Assembly: GCA_937868545.1 (NCBI GenBank)
Contig: CALMMX010000056.1
Location: 1 to 37,740 of the forward strand
DNA length: 37,740 nt
Source: an uncultured Bacteroidota bacterium
GTDB lineage: Bacteria > Bacteroidota > Bacteroidia > B-17B0 > Aurantibacillaceae
Direction: 5' to 3'
Positions 19,387 through 28,015 of this stretch are shown in pieces; the first letter of the stretch is position 1; each line of letters starts with the position of its first letter. The notes below the pieces were generated by a model. The model was not told the origin of the DNA. It saw only the letters and a program-made list of their open reading frames with translations, and did no database searches. The position numbers and the translations under genes were made by a program.

Positions 19387-20475
19387 ATGAGTAAAGTAGC
19401 TTTAATTACAGGTGTAACCGGACAAGATGGCGCCTATTTATCAGAATTATTATTAAGTAAAGGGTACGTTGTACACGGTGTAAAACGTCGTAGTTCTCTT
19501 TTTAATACTGATAGAATAGATCATTTATATCAAGACCAACACGAAAAACATGTAAATTTTAAATTGCACTATGGCGATTTAACTGATAGTACCAACTTAA
19601 TTAGAATTATTCAGGAAGTAAAACCTGACGAAATTTATAACCTTGCGGCTATGTCTCATGTAAAAGTGAGTTTTGATACGCCAGAATATACTGCTAATGC
19701 TGATGGAATTGGAACTCTTCGTATTTTGGAAGCAATTCGCATTTTAGGATTAGAAAAGAAAACACGTTTTTACCAAGCCTCTACTTCTGAGCTTTATGGC
19801 TTAGTTCAAGAAATTCCTCAAAAAGAAACTACTCCGTTCTATCCTCGCAGCCCTTATGGCGTTGCTAAACTCTACGCATTCTGGATTACTAAAAATTACC
19901 GCGAAGCTTACGGTATGTTTGCTTGTAACGGTATTTTATTTAATCACGAAAGTCCTTTACGTGGCGAAACCTTTGTTACTCGTAAAATTACACGTGCAGT
20001 AGCTAAAATAAGTTTAGGATTACAGGATAAATTATTTATGGGGAACATTGATTCTGAAAGGGATTGGGGGCATGCAAAAGATTATGTTGAAGGTATGTGG
20101 CGCATGTTACAACAAGATGAACCAGAAGATTTTGTTTTAGCTACTGGCATTAAAATTACAGTTAGAGAATTTATTAATATGGCATTTGCAGAAGTTGGTA
20201 TTACATTAAAATGGGAAGGAAAAGCTGAAAACGAAAAAGGTATAGATGCTTCTACAGGCAAAATTTTAGTTGAAATCGATCCAAAATATTACCGCCCTGC
20301 AGAAGTTGATTTATTAGTTGGGGATGCCACAAAAGCAAAAACAAAAATGGGCTGGACACCAACATACACAGTAGCTTCGTTGTGTAAAGAAATGGTTGCC
20401 TCTGATGTTGAAATATTTAAACGCGATAAATATTTAATTGAAGGTGGTCATAAAGTATTAAATTATAAAGAGTAA
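19387..20475 (+). CDS. gmd: GDP-mannose 4,6-dehydratase
   Basis: A 362-residue cytoplasmic short-chain dehydrogenase/reductase-family enzyme. It converts GDP-D-mannose to GDP-4-keto-6-deoxy-D-mannose, the first step to GDP-L-fucose. The N-terminal nucleotide-binding motif [11 protein letters not shown], the catalytic STSELYG segment, and the YGVAK Tyr/Lys pair (in PRSPYGVAK) are all present, with family signatures [16 protein letters not shown] and [11 protein letters not shown]. The start is the ATG at 19387, giving [10 protein letters not shown]; a TTG 21 bp upstream would add only a non-homologous stub. The next gene (fcl) takes the product, and the two are separated by a 75-bp spacer with a short repeat. 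Confidence 0.97.
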   Translation: MSKVALITGVTGQDGAYLSELLLSKGYVVHGVKRRSSLFNTDRIDHLYQDQHEKHVNFKLHYGDLTDSTNLIRIIQEVKPDEIYNLAAMSHVKVSFDTPEYTANADGIGTLRILEAIRILGLEKKTRFYQASTSELYGLVQEIPQKETTPFYPRSPYGVAKLYAFWITKNYREAYGMFACNGILFNHESPLRGETFVTRKITRAVAKISLGLQDKLFMGNIDSERDWGHAKDYVEGMWRMLQQDEPEDFVLATGIKITVREFINMAFAEVGITLKWEGKAENEKGIDASTGKILVEIDPKYYRPAEVDLLVGDATKAKTKMGWTPTYTVASLCKEMVASDVEIFKRDKYLIEGGHKVLNYKE

Positions 20476-20523
20476 TTAATTTGATGGTGCTTCAATATAA
20501 AACGTTAATGTTTTTCATATTGT

Positions 20524-20552
20524 CACATTATTACATTACCACATTATTACAT
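20524..20552 (+). repeat. Short 16-bp tandem repeat before fcl
   Basis: CACATTATTACATTAC at 20524-20539 is followed directly by a second, partial unit, CACATTATTACAT, at 20540-20552. It runs up to and into the fcl start codon. It is a low-complexity tandem unit with no known function; it may place the ribosome-binding region inside a variable repeat. Confidence 0.6.
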
Positions 20553-21492
20553 GGAATTAAATTCTAAAATATACATTGCAGGCCACCGCGGAATGGTGGG
20601 TTCGGCAATAATGCGTAACCTACAAAAAAAAGGATACACTACTATTATTACACGCACTTCAGCCCAATTAGATTTACGTAATCAACAACAAGTAAGTGAA
20701 TTTTTTGAAGCAGAAAAACCTGAATATGTTTTTTTAGCTGCCGCTAAAGTGGGAGGTATACAAGCAAACAATGTATACCGTGCCGATTTTATTTATGAAA
20801 ACTTGATGATTCAAAATAATGTTATTCATAATTCGTATCTATCAGGGGTTAAAAAATTAATGTTTCTGGGGAGTTCTTGTATCTATCCAAAACTAGCACC
20901 TCAACCCTTAAAAGAAGAATCACTGCTAACAGGCTTATTAGAAGAAACAAACGAACCATATGCAATAGCAAAAATTGCTGGTATAAAAATGTGCGAGTCA
21001 TACAAAAAACAATATGGTTGCAATTTTATTTCTGTTATGCCAACAAATATGTATGGTCCAAATGATAATTATAACTTAAATAATTCACATGTATTGCCAG
21101 CATTAATAAGAAAGTTTCATGATGCAAAAGAAAACAATACACCGTTTGTTGAAATGTGGGGAACAGGCAAACCAATGCGCGAATTTTTACATGCAGATGA
21201 TTTAGGTGATGCGTGCGTGTATTTAATGAACACATACACTGGCGAAAAGTTTGTAAACATTGGTTCTGGCAAAGATTTAACAATAAAAGACTTAGCTTTA
21301 CTAATTAAAAAAATTGTAGGCTACACAGGCGAAATACAACACGATTTATCTAAACCCGATGGAACACCCCGTAAATTAATGGATGTGTCTTATCTTCACT
21401 CATTAGGTTGGAAACATAAAATTGAATTAGAAGAAGGCATAACACAAGTTTACGATGATTTTAAAAAGAAAGAAGGCGTTAAGGCTTGGTAG
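20551..21492 (+). CDS. fcl: GDP-L-fucose synthase
   Basis: A 313-residue NADPH-dependent epimerase/reductase that turns GDP-4-keto-6-deoxy-mannose into GDP-L-fucose. Visible motifs are [11 protein letters not shown] (Rossmann), [16 protein letters not shown] with the catalytic Ser/Cys region, YAIAKIAG with the Tyr/Lys pair, and [12 protein letters not shown]. The length is standard. It follows gmd and precedes envelope-polysaccharide genes, so fucose or a derivative probably ends up in an exopolysaccharide or O-antigen-like glycan. Confidence 0.97.
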   Translation: MELNSKIYIAGHRGMVGSAIMRNLQKKGYTTIITRTSAQLDLRNQQQVSEFFEAEKPEYVFLAAAKVGGIQANNVYRADFIYENLMIQNNVIHNSYLSGVKKLMFLGSSCIYPKLAPQPLKEESLLTGLLEETNEPYAIAKIAGIKMCESYKKQYGCNFISVMPTNMYGPNDNYNLNNSHVLPALIRKFHDAKENNTPFVEMWGTGKPMREFLHADDLGDACVYLMNTYTGEKFVNIGSGKDLTIKDLALLIKKIVGYTGEIQHDLSKPDGTPRKLMDVSYLHSLGWKHKIELEEGITQVYDDFKKKEGVKAW

Positions 21493-21540
21493 TTGCAATG
21501 TATTAAGTATACAGTAATAAGATATAAGATTATAAAAAGA

Positions 21541-23124
21541 GTGTTTATTTGTAAAAAAACCACATATTTATCTGCCAAAAAAATTAAATATCTTAATACT
21601 TATGTCTTAATACTTATTACATGTTCTTTAAAAGCACAGTTCTACAACTTACCAAACGACTATTTTTATAACACTCTTACTCAAAAAGAATTATCAAAAA
21701 TAGATAGTGTTCAAACCCACATCAGTATACAGCCCTACATTCCATTTTTTAATAAGCGTTACGAATTTGTTCCTGATACTTTTAAACTGTTTAAGTACAT
21801 TACTGATGATATAGCCTTAGATAAAGTTTTTATTGATCATTTAATTCATATTAAGTCAAAAGAAAATAAATATGAATTTAAAGTAGACCCACTACTAAAT
21901 GTTGAACTAGGTAGGGCTTACAGCGACACAACAAATTATTTAAACACGTCAACAAACACACGTGGTTTTATTGCAAGTGGTAGTGTAGGAAAAGACTTTT
22001 ATTTTGAAACTATGTTTTCAGAAAACCAAAGTTTTTTTCCTTACTATATTTCAAATTTCAATAATCAAACTAAAATAGTGCCAGGCCAAGGGCGTTATAA
22101 AGTGTTTAAAAAATCAGGTTATGATTATGCTTTTTCATCAGGCTTTATTTCCTATCAACCAACAAAAAATTTAAACATTCAACTAGGGCATGGCAAACAA
22201 AAAATTGGTAATGGATACCGCTCTTTATTATTAAGTGATAATAGCTTTAATTATCCTTATTTAAGAATAACATCGCAATGGTTAAAAGGAAAAATACAAT
22301 ATACCAATATTTATGCGGTATTAATGAATTTAGAAACAGGTGGCGCCAAAACTCCTCCAAACACAGAACCACTGTTTCAAAAGAAAGCAATGTCTATTCA
22401 GTATTTAAGCTTTAATGTCAGCAAACGAATTAACTTAGGTTTATTTCAAAGCCTTATTTGGGGCTCAGCAGATAGCATGAATAGGCAGCATATTGATTGG
22501 CAATATGTAAATCCAATTATTTATACAAACCTAGGCTATTATGGCTTAACTAATAAAAACAATATTATGATTGGTGCAAATGCCAATATAAAAATTACTA
22601 ATAAAATAAGTGCTTATGGTCAATTTATGGCTGATGATTTAAGTAACCAAACTACCTTTGGAAACTCAGTTGGATACCAATTTGGTGTAAAATATTTTGA
22701 GCCATTTTCTATTAAAAATTTAATGTTACAAATAGAATACAATGATGTTAATGAAGGCTCGTATAATAGCCCTTTGGGAACCTATAGCAATCAAAGTTAC
22801 TCTCACTACAATCAAAACTTGGCTTACACTTTAGGATACGGTAAGGAATTTATTGTACTTGCTGATTATAAATACAAACGGTTTTTCTTAAATGCTAAAT
22901 ACAATTTTCAAACACTTACATTAAAAAAGTTTGCGTTATATAACAATTCTGTTTTTAAGGCACAACTTGGTTATACCGTTAACTACGCATATAATTTTAA
23001 TGTATCTTTAAGCTATAATTATAGGCAACAATTATTTACTGATTTTAATGCATCAAATAACACAACACATTTTTATACATTAAGTTTTAAATCAAATTTA
23101 TTTAATACCTATTACGATTTTTAA
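21541..23124 (+). CDS. Wzi/RemB-like outer-membrane beta-barrel protein, copy 1
   Basis: About 528 residues, with a hydrophobic export segment (YLNTYVLILITCSLKAQ) then a beta-barrel chain ending in Phe (NTYYDF), typical of outer-membrane insertion. The stretch QLGHGKQKIGNGYRSLLLSD is characteristic of the capsule-assembly Wzi-like and gliding RemB-like barrels of Bacteroidota. Such proteins are linked to surface polysaccharide in related bacteria; the direct role here is inferred from the neighbouring gmd, fcl and sugar-phosphate transferase genes. The start is uncertain: there is no ATG near the signal peptide. I chose GTG at 21541; TTG at 21493, directly after the fcl stop, is the alternative. 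Its paralogue is at 24227-25834. Confidence 0.82.
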   Translation: MFICKKTTYLSAKKIKYLNTYVLILITCSLKAQFYNLPNDYFYNTLTQKELSKIDSVQTHISIQPYIPFFNKRYEFVPDTFKLFKYITDDIALDKVFIDHLIHIKSKENKYEFKVDPLLNVELGRAYSDTTNYLNTSTNTRGFIASGSVGKDFYFETMFSENQSFFPYYISNFNNQTKIVPGQGRYKVFKKSGYDYAFSSGFISYQPTKNLNIQLGHGKQKIGNGYRSLLLSDNSFNYPYLRITSQWLKGKIQYTNIYAVLMNLETGGAKTPPNTEPLFQKKAMSIQYLSFNVSKRINLGLFQSLIWGSADSMNRQHIDWQYVNPIIYTNLGYYGLTNKNNIMIGANANIKITNKISAYGQFMADDLSNQTTFGNSVGYQFGVKYFEPFSIKNLMLQIEYNDVNEGSYNSPLGTYSNQSYSHYNQNLAYTLGYGKEFIVLADYKYKRFFLNAKYNFQTLTLKKFALYNNSVFKAQLGYTVNYAYNFNVSLSYNYRQQLFTDFNASNNTTHFYTLSFKSNLFNTYYDF

Positions 23125-23133
23125 ACATATAAT

Positions 23134-24234
23134 ATGGCAGTATTAGTTTTAGTTTTTTTAACCGCATTTGCAGTTGTTTTATACGCCACTCCCGCCTTAA
23201 TAAAGGTGGCAGTGTTAAAACGACTTATTGATTTACCTACTGAAGATAGAAAGATACACAAAAGAGCAGTGCCAACCATTGGTGGTATTATTATATATGC
23301 AGCTACTCTTTTCTCTTTTTCATTATGGTATAATATTGATGAGTTAAAAGAATGGAGCCAAATTTATGAATCAGTAAAAGAATTTAAAATACTTGTAGCA
23401 ACTAGCTTGGTATTATTTTTTGTTGGTGTAAAGGATGATATTATTGGAACTTCGCCAGTAAAAAAATTATTTGCCAATATTTTAGTTGGTTTGATTTTAG
23501 TGTTAATGGGCGACATTAGAATAACTGGCTTACATGGCATATTTGGCGTGGAAGACATTCCTGTTTGGGGCAGCGTATTTTTATCTTTGTTTACTTATAT
23601 AGTAGTAGTTAATGCAATGAATTTGATAGACGGAGTTGACGGGCTAGCCGCAGGTGTTGGTTTTATAGCATCTTCTGTATTTGGAATTTGGTTTGTTTTT
23701 GCAAACGATTATACTTTAGCATCATTGTCATTTTCTCTATCTGGTGCTTTACTTGGTTTTTTAATATTTAATTTTTCTCCAGCCAAAATATTCATGGGCG
23801 ATAGTGGTTCATTAATAATTGGAATGTTTATTTGCGTTTTAAGCATAAAACTAATTGAGTTTCCTCTTGATAGATTAGATAATTTTTGGGTTCATATTTC
23901 AAAACCAGTATTTGTTGTAGCTGCTCTATCATACCCATTAACAGACACGCTCAGGATATTTATTATTAGAGCCGCCAAAGGACAATCACCTTTTGCAGCG
24001 GATAGAAACCACTTACACCATAAACTATTAGACTGCGGGTATTCTCATATAAAAACGGTTATTATTATTTATATATCAAGTATGTTAACTATTGCTGCAT
24101 CACTACTAAGTTATTTCTTAAATCCAAGTTTAGCATTGTTTGCTGTTATAGGATGTGGAGTGTTGTTTATTTTGTTTGTTCACTTATCTTATAAAAACAG
24201 TTTAAAAAACAAGCAAGAATCTTCTAATGCCTAA
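23134..24234 (+). CDS. WecA/MraY-family undecaprenyl-phosphate sugar-1-phosphate transferase
   Basis: A 366-residue polytopic inner-membrane enzyme with about ten or eleven membrane helices. It should transfer a sugar-1-phosphate, probably an N-acetylhexosamine phosphate, to undecaprenyl phosphate and start lipid-linked glycan synthesis. Family motifs are in order: VKDDIIGTSP (Asp-Asp), NLIDGVDGLAAG, NFSPAKIFMGDSGSL, and the RNHLHHKLL His cluster typical of the WecA branch and absent from MraY. It starts 9 bp after the first Wzi/RemB-like gene and overlaps the second by 8 bp, so these three genes are one transcription unit. The exact sugar cannot be told from sequence. Confidence 0.93.
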   Translation: MAVLVLVFLTAFAVVLYATPALIKVAVLKRLIDLPTEDRKIHKRAVPTIGGIIIYAATLFSFSLWYNIDELKEWSQIYESVKEFKILVATSLVLFFVGVKDDIIGTSPVKKLFANILVGLILVLMGDIRITGLHGIFGVEDIPVWGSVFLSLFTYIVVVNAMNLIDGVDGLAAGVGFIASSVFGIWFVFANDYTLASLSFSLSGALLGFLIFNFSPAKIFMGDSGSLIIGMFICVLSIKLIEFPLDRLDNFWVHISKPVFVVAALSYPLTDTLRIFIIRAAKGQSPFAADRNHLHHKLLDCGYSHIKTVIIIYISSMLTIAASLLSYFLNPSLALFAVIGCGVLFILFVHLSYKNSLKNKQESSNA

Positions 24235-25834
24235 GTTTTTAAAAATATTAATTTATGTTTTTATAGTATCCTATTTAGGGAAAAATCATGTGTTTGCTCA
24301 AGATAATCCTCAGGCCCAAAACATTTTTATTAATACAGATGCTCAACAAATTATTGATGCATGGCATGTTAAAAATCCAAATTTAACTTTTCACTCATCA
24401 TTTAAACCCTATTTAAGTTCAACCTTAAATGAGTTTGATGATACGTGTGTAAGCTATTTGCATTTTCCTATTAAAAATAAATTTTTAAGTAAAACCTTTA
24501 ATGAAGGTCCAAACAAACATAATCAATACAATTTTCAAGCATTACCTCTACTCCATTTACAAACCGGACTTGATATGATTAACTCCAAAGTGGTTTCGGA
24601 AACCTATGGTGGAGCGCATGTTAAATTAAACATTAACAACGACTTTACTTTTGCTTTAACTGCTTTGGGTGGAAGAGTTTCCTTACCTGAAATTAATGAT
24701 ACTACTATTAAAGCATCTGGAGTGATTCCTGGTTTAGGAAGAGCCTATAAAAACGCGGATGGCTCTTACAACTTTTCTAACCTAACAGGTTATTTTTCAT
24801 ACAGCCCTAGTAAAGCATTTAATGTTCAACTTGGTAAAGACAAACATTTTATAGGAGATGGTTATCGATCATTGTTACTCTCTGATTTATCTAATAACAA
24901 TCCATACTTCGGCATTAATGCAAATGTATGGAGAATTCAATATAATGTATGGTATAGTTGGATGCAAGATTTTTCGCAACACAACGGATTACAAAAATCT
25001 TTACAAAATAAATTTGGAACATTTCACTACCTAAGTTTTAATGCTTTTAAAGAATTAAATATTTCATTTTTTGAAAATGTAGTATGGCAAGGTACTGATA
25101 CTAATCGTGTAAGAACTTTTGATGTAAATTACTTAAACCCAATTGTTTTTTATCGTCCACAAGAATACTCTGTTGGATCGCCTGATAACTCTATGATGGG
25201 ATTAAATATATCAGGTAATTTATTTGGTTGCCTAAAAATATACACTCAAGCGGTTGCAGATGAGTTTTTTTTGAAAGAAATACGGGCTCGTAAAGGTTGG
25301 TGGGCAAACAAACAAGGTGTACAAATTGGGGCCAAATACATTAATGCTTTTAATGTAAAAGGGCTTTCTCTTCAAGTAGAATATAATGAAGTTAGACCCT
25401 ACACATACACCCATGGTAGCGTGCAACAAAACTATGCGCATTACAATCAACCATTAGCACACCCTTTAGGTGCAAATTTTAAAGAAGCCTTAGCATTTAT
25501 TAATTACCGTGCTAATAGATGGATGATAAGTGTAAATGGAATGACTGCCATTATTGGAACTGATACGATGGGATCAAATTTAGGGCAAAATATTTTTTTG
25601 AGTTATACTAGTCGTCCTTATGAATACGGACATAAAACAACTCAAGGAAACAAGGTACATTTAATGCAAAGCGATATTAAGTTTACCTATTATTTAATTC
25701 CACAGCTTAATTTACGCGCAGAAATTGGATATATTCAACGAAGCATAAAAGATGATTTCAATTATCAATTTCAATCGCCTTACATTTATCTTGGCTTAAA
25801 AACTAGTATTCATAATTTCTACCGCGATTTTTAG
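24227..25834 (+). CDS. Wzi/RemB-like outer-membrane beta-barrel protein, copy 2
   Basis: A 535-residue protein with a signal peptide (FLKILIYVFIVSYLGKNHVFAQ less its ends) and a barrel chain ending SIHNFYRDF. It shares with the 21541 gene the core QLGKDKHFIGDGYRSLLLSD and the pattern of strands around it, for example YNEV then HYNQPLAHPLG against YNDV then HYNQNLAYTLG. The two are clearly paralogues, yet well diverged. The ATG overlaps the end of the transferase gene by 8 bp, which indicates translational coupling. The expected place is the outer membrane, assisting capsule or slime attachment or gliding-related surface polysaccharide; this is inferred from context. Confidence 0.84.
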   Translation: MPKFLKILIYVFIVSYLGKNHVFAQDNPQAQNIFINTDAQQIIDAWHVKNPNLTFHSSFKPYLSSTLNEFDDTCVSYLHFPIKNKFLSKTFNEGPNKHNQYNFQALPLLHLQTGLDMINSKVVSETYGGAHVKLNINNDFTFALTALGGRVSLPEINDTTIKASGVIPGLGRAYKNADGSYNFSNLTGYFSYSPSKAFNVQLGKDKHFIGDGYRSLLLSDLSNNNPYFGINANVWRIQYNVWYSWMQDFSQHNGLQKSLQNKFGTFHYLSFNAFKELNISFFENVVWQGTDTNRVRTFDVNYLNPIVFYRPQEYSVGSPDNSMMGLNISGNLFGCLKIYTQAVADEFFLKEIRARKGWWANKQGVQIGAKYINAFNVKGLSLQVEYNEVRPYTYTHGSVQQNYAHYNQPLAHPLGANFKEALAFINYRANRWMISVNGMTAIIGTDTMGSNLGQNIFLSYTSRPYEYGHKTTQGNKVHLMQSDIKFTYYLIPQLNLRAEIGYIQRSIKDDFNYQFQSPYIYLGLKTSIHNFYRDF

Positions 25835-25835
25835 T

Positions 25836-26177
25836 TTGCAAAGTTTAACCGATAACTATTTTTTAACCTTACCTGAACCAAGCCAATCGGCTCTGTTGTA
25901 CTTGCGCAGTTTTTTAATTGAGGAAATGCAATTATCAGAAACCTGGAAGTTTAACACCCCATTTTATTATTATAAAAACAAATGGTTTTGTTATTTAAGC
26001 TACAGCAAGAAAAAAGATGAAACTTACATTGGGTTTGTGCAAGGTTATAAAATAGAATTCCCAAATTTAGTGAGCGAGGGGCGAAAACAAATAAAAATTT
26101 ACAAGATAAATCCCCATAAAAACATTAATCAAAAGGATTTGAAGAAAATTATTGCACTTTTAAAGAAATTATACTAA
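25836..26177 (+). CDS. Small DUF1801-like (YdhG-type) protein
   Basis: A 113-residue soluble protein resembling DUF1801 family members: SLTDNYFLTLPEPSQSALLY at the start, then WKFNTPFYYYKNKWFCYL and YIGFVQGYKIEFP. The fold is small and alpha/beta; members have no agreed function. The frame begins with TTG one base after the stop of the barrel gene. No ATG occurs before residue 32, which would remove the conserved N-terminus, so TTG is preferred. It is probably the last gene of the polysaccharide transcript by position only, not by function. Confidence 0.75.
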   Translation: MQSLTDNYFLTLPEPSQSALLYLRSFLIEEMQLSETWKFNTPFYYYKNKWFCYLSYSKKKDETYIGFVQGYKIEFPNLVSEGRKQIKIYKINPHKNINQKDLKKIIALLKKLY

Positions 26178-26201
26178 TTGTTTATGGAATAATATATACT
26201 C

Positions 26202-26810
26202 ATGCATCTAAATATAAATTTAGAAAACATGAATATTTCAATTAAAAAACCTTGCCACGAAAACTGGAATGAAATGACTCCTAACGAACAAGGTGCATTT
26301 TGCGGTAAATGCGTAAAAACAGTTGTAGATTTTAGCACAAAAACTATTGATGAAATCAAAGATTTCTTTAATTCAACAACAGAAGAAAAAGTTTGTGGTC
26401 GCTTTGAAACCACACAATTAACAAGCTTAAGCTTCGATGATTTTTATTCAAAATTCAACAGATTTCAGTTTTCTAAAAGGGTGGCGCTTATTATTTGCTT
26501 AACTTTTGGCGCTTGGCTTTTTGGAACTGAAAGTGCGCTGGCACAAACAAAACCACACAAACAACCCACCGAAATACACATGAAGGGTGATGTTGCTTAT
26601 GAGCCAGAAAAAAAAGATACTGCTAAAAAATGTGTAAAGTCTCCACCAGAAAAACACATGATTATGGGAAAAGTGTTACCACCAAAAAAACCCATACATG
26701 ACAGCACTAAAGTAGTTCCTAAAGAAAAACACTATACTATGGGAGAACCTGCTGTAGAACCAGTTAAAACAACTGAAAAACCAAAAAAAGTAGTTCCCAA
26801 GAAAAAATAA
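26202..26810 (+). CDS. Cys-rich, single-pass membrane protein with Lys/Pro-rich tail
   Basis: A 202-residue protein. The N-terminal domain (about 10-85) has the Bacteroidota pattern KPCHENWNEMTPNEQGAFC, GKCVKTVVDFSTKTIDEIKDF and a last CGRF, giving four cysteines suited to binding a metal or Fe-S centre. One membrane helix or signal-like segment follows (about 92-114, ending AQ). The rest is a Lys/Pro-rich tail with loosely repeated EKHxxMG and KKVVPKKK units, probably outside the cytoplasm. I recall similar N-terminal domains in other Bacteroidota proteins but no established function. The start could instead be the ATG at 26229, which begins MNISIKKPC and fits homologues better by memory. 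Confidence 0.72.
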   Translation: MHLNINLENMNISIKKPCHENWNEMTPNEQGAFCGKCVKTVVDFSTKTIDEIKDFFNSTTEEKVCGRFETTQLTSLSFDDFYSKFNRFQFSKRVALIICLTFGAWLFGTESALAQTKPHKQPTEIHMKGDVAYEPEKKDTAKKCVKSPPEKHMIMGKVLPPKKPIHDSTKVVPKEKHYTMGEPAVEPVKTTEKPKKVVPKKK

Positions 26811-26814
26811 CTAT

Positions 26815-26851
26815 AAAGCAATCAGATATAGTATTATCTGATTGCTTTTTT
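26815..26851. terminator. Strong bidirectional terminator between convergent genes
   Basis: AAAGCAATCAGATA (26815-26828) pairs perfectly with TATCTGATTGCTTT (26835-26848) over a 6-nt loop, and a T-run reaches 26851. It lies between the converging Cys-rich and Nudix genes. The stop codon of the minus-strand Nudix gene sits at the loop/stem border. Confidence 0.85.
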
Positions 26852-27460
26852 AAGTATCCATCTCAATTCATTTAATATCATAGCCGTGGCACCCCAAAGT
26901 ATTTTATTTTCTACTAAAAAATAATTTGCTACTACAGGTGTATCTCTTACATAAATAGTTGTTTTTTGGTTAATATCTTGATTTATTAAATCTTGTATTT
27001 CCCATTCTATTAATTTATTCACCTCAGCATCGCTCTTACTAAAAAGGGGTTTAGTGTTTGCAAATGCCACAACAGGTTGAACCATAAACTTACTTAGAGG
27101 AATATGTACATGAGTTAATTTTCCTATTACTTCTGGGGTTACATTAGAGCCAGTTTCTTCAAAAAATTCTCTCAAGGCAGTGGCTTCTAAATCAACATCA
27201 TCCTTTTCTTTTTTGCCGCCTGGTAAAGCAATTTGTCCGCTATGATGCCCATTATAAGAAGTTCTTTCAATTAACAACACACACATTTTATCCTCTTCAT
27301 TTGGATAAAATAAAACCAATACAGCACTTGGTTTATAATTATCTAATTTTTCATCTAACAAAAACTTACGGTTAGAATGCATCATCTCTAAATGTGCCAA
27401 TTCTCCCGGTAATTCATTACTTAACTCAGCAGTTATTTTTTGAATGTAATTTTGAAACAT
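26834..27460 (-). CDS. Nudix hydrolase, CoA-pyrophosphatase type
   Basis: A 208-residue cytoplasmic hydrolase. The Nudix box reads PGGKKEKDDVDLEATALREF followed by FEETG. It is preceded by ERTSYNGHHSGQIALPGG, the extended motif seen in CoA-directed Nudix enzymes (NUDT7/8 and YeaB-like). The likely reaction is cleavage of CoA or CoA derivatives to phosphopantetheine and 3',5'-ADP; the exact substrate is unproven. The length is standard. The gene is convergent with the Cys-rich membrane gene and divergent from the SRPBCC gene at 27502. Confidence 0.9.
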   Translation of the reverse strand: MFQNYIQKITAELSNELPGELAHLEMMHSNRKFLLDEKLDNYKPSAVLVLFYPNEEDKMCVLLIERTSYNGHHSGQIALPGGKKEKDDVDLEATALREFFEETGSNVTPEVIGKLTHVHIPLSKFMVQPVVAFANTKPLFSKSDAEVNKLIEWEIQDLINQDINQKTTIYVRDTPVVANYFLVENKILWGATAMILNELRWILKKAIR

Positions 27461-27501
27461 TAATGGTGTAAGGTTGTTATATATTAAACAAATATATCAA
27501 T

Positions 27502-27966
27502 ATGTACTTTCACTCCATAAAAAATGTTCAGCAATTACCAATGAACCTTGAAGAAGCTTGGCACTTTTTTTCATCTCCAAAAAATCTTCCAAAAATTACG
27601 CCACCAGATATGGGATTTATTATAACATCAGACAAAACAGATGTGGAGACCATGTATGCTGGGCAAATAATAACTTACATTCTTAAACCAATGTTTAATA
27701 TTCCTATAAAATGGATGACAGAAATTTCACATGTAAAAGATAAAGAGTATTTTATTGATGAACAGCGCTTTGGACCTTATAAATTGTGGCACCATAAACA
27801 CTCATTTGTAAAAACTCCTACTGGTGTTGAAATGACCGATGTTGTGAACTATGTAATTCCATTTGGTTTTATAGGTGAAATTGCACATCGTTTGTTTTTA
27901 AAAAAACGTATTGAATATATTTTTACTTATAGAACTAAGGTGTTGAATGAAATGTTTAGACAATAA
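27502..27966 (+). CDS. SRPBCC-family ligand-binding protein
   Basis: A 154-residue soluble protein with the START/SRPBCC (cyclase/dehydrase-like) pattern: LPMNLEEAWHFFSSPKNLPK at the start, ITPPDMGF, IKWMTEISHVKDKEYFIDEQ, FGPYKLWHHKHSF and GVEMTDVVNYVIPFG. It resembles the family members often found beside TIGR01777-type epimerases. It should bind a hydrophobic small molecule; the ligand is unknown. Its ATG is 41 bp from the divergent Nudix gene start. Confidence 0.86.
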   Translation: MYFHSIKNVQQLPMNLEEAWHFFSSPKNLPKITPPDMGFIITSDKTDVETMYAGQIITYILKPMFNIPIKWMTEISHVKDKEYFIDEQRFGPYKLWHHKHSFVKTPTGVEMTDVVNYVIPFGFIGEIAHRLFLKKRIEYIFTYRTKVLNEMFRQ

Positions 27967-27996
27967 AAAAGCCATACTAAAAACTTAGCATGGCTT
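27965..27996 (-). terminator. Terminator of the GIN/barrel gene
   Basis: AAGCCATACTAA (27969-27980) pairs with TTAGCATGGCTT (27985-27996) with one A-C mismatch and a 4-nt loop. On the minus strand the stem is followed by TTTTTT, so it chiefly ends the 28016-29449 gene. The plus-strand SRPBCC stop lies inside the T/A tract. Confidence 0.75.
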
Positions 27997-28015
27997 AAAC
28001 TTAAAATCTAAATAA

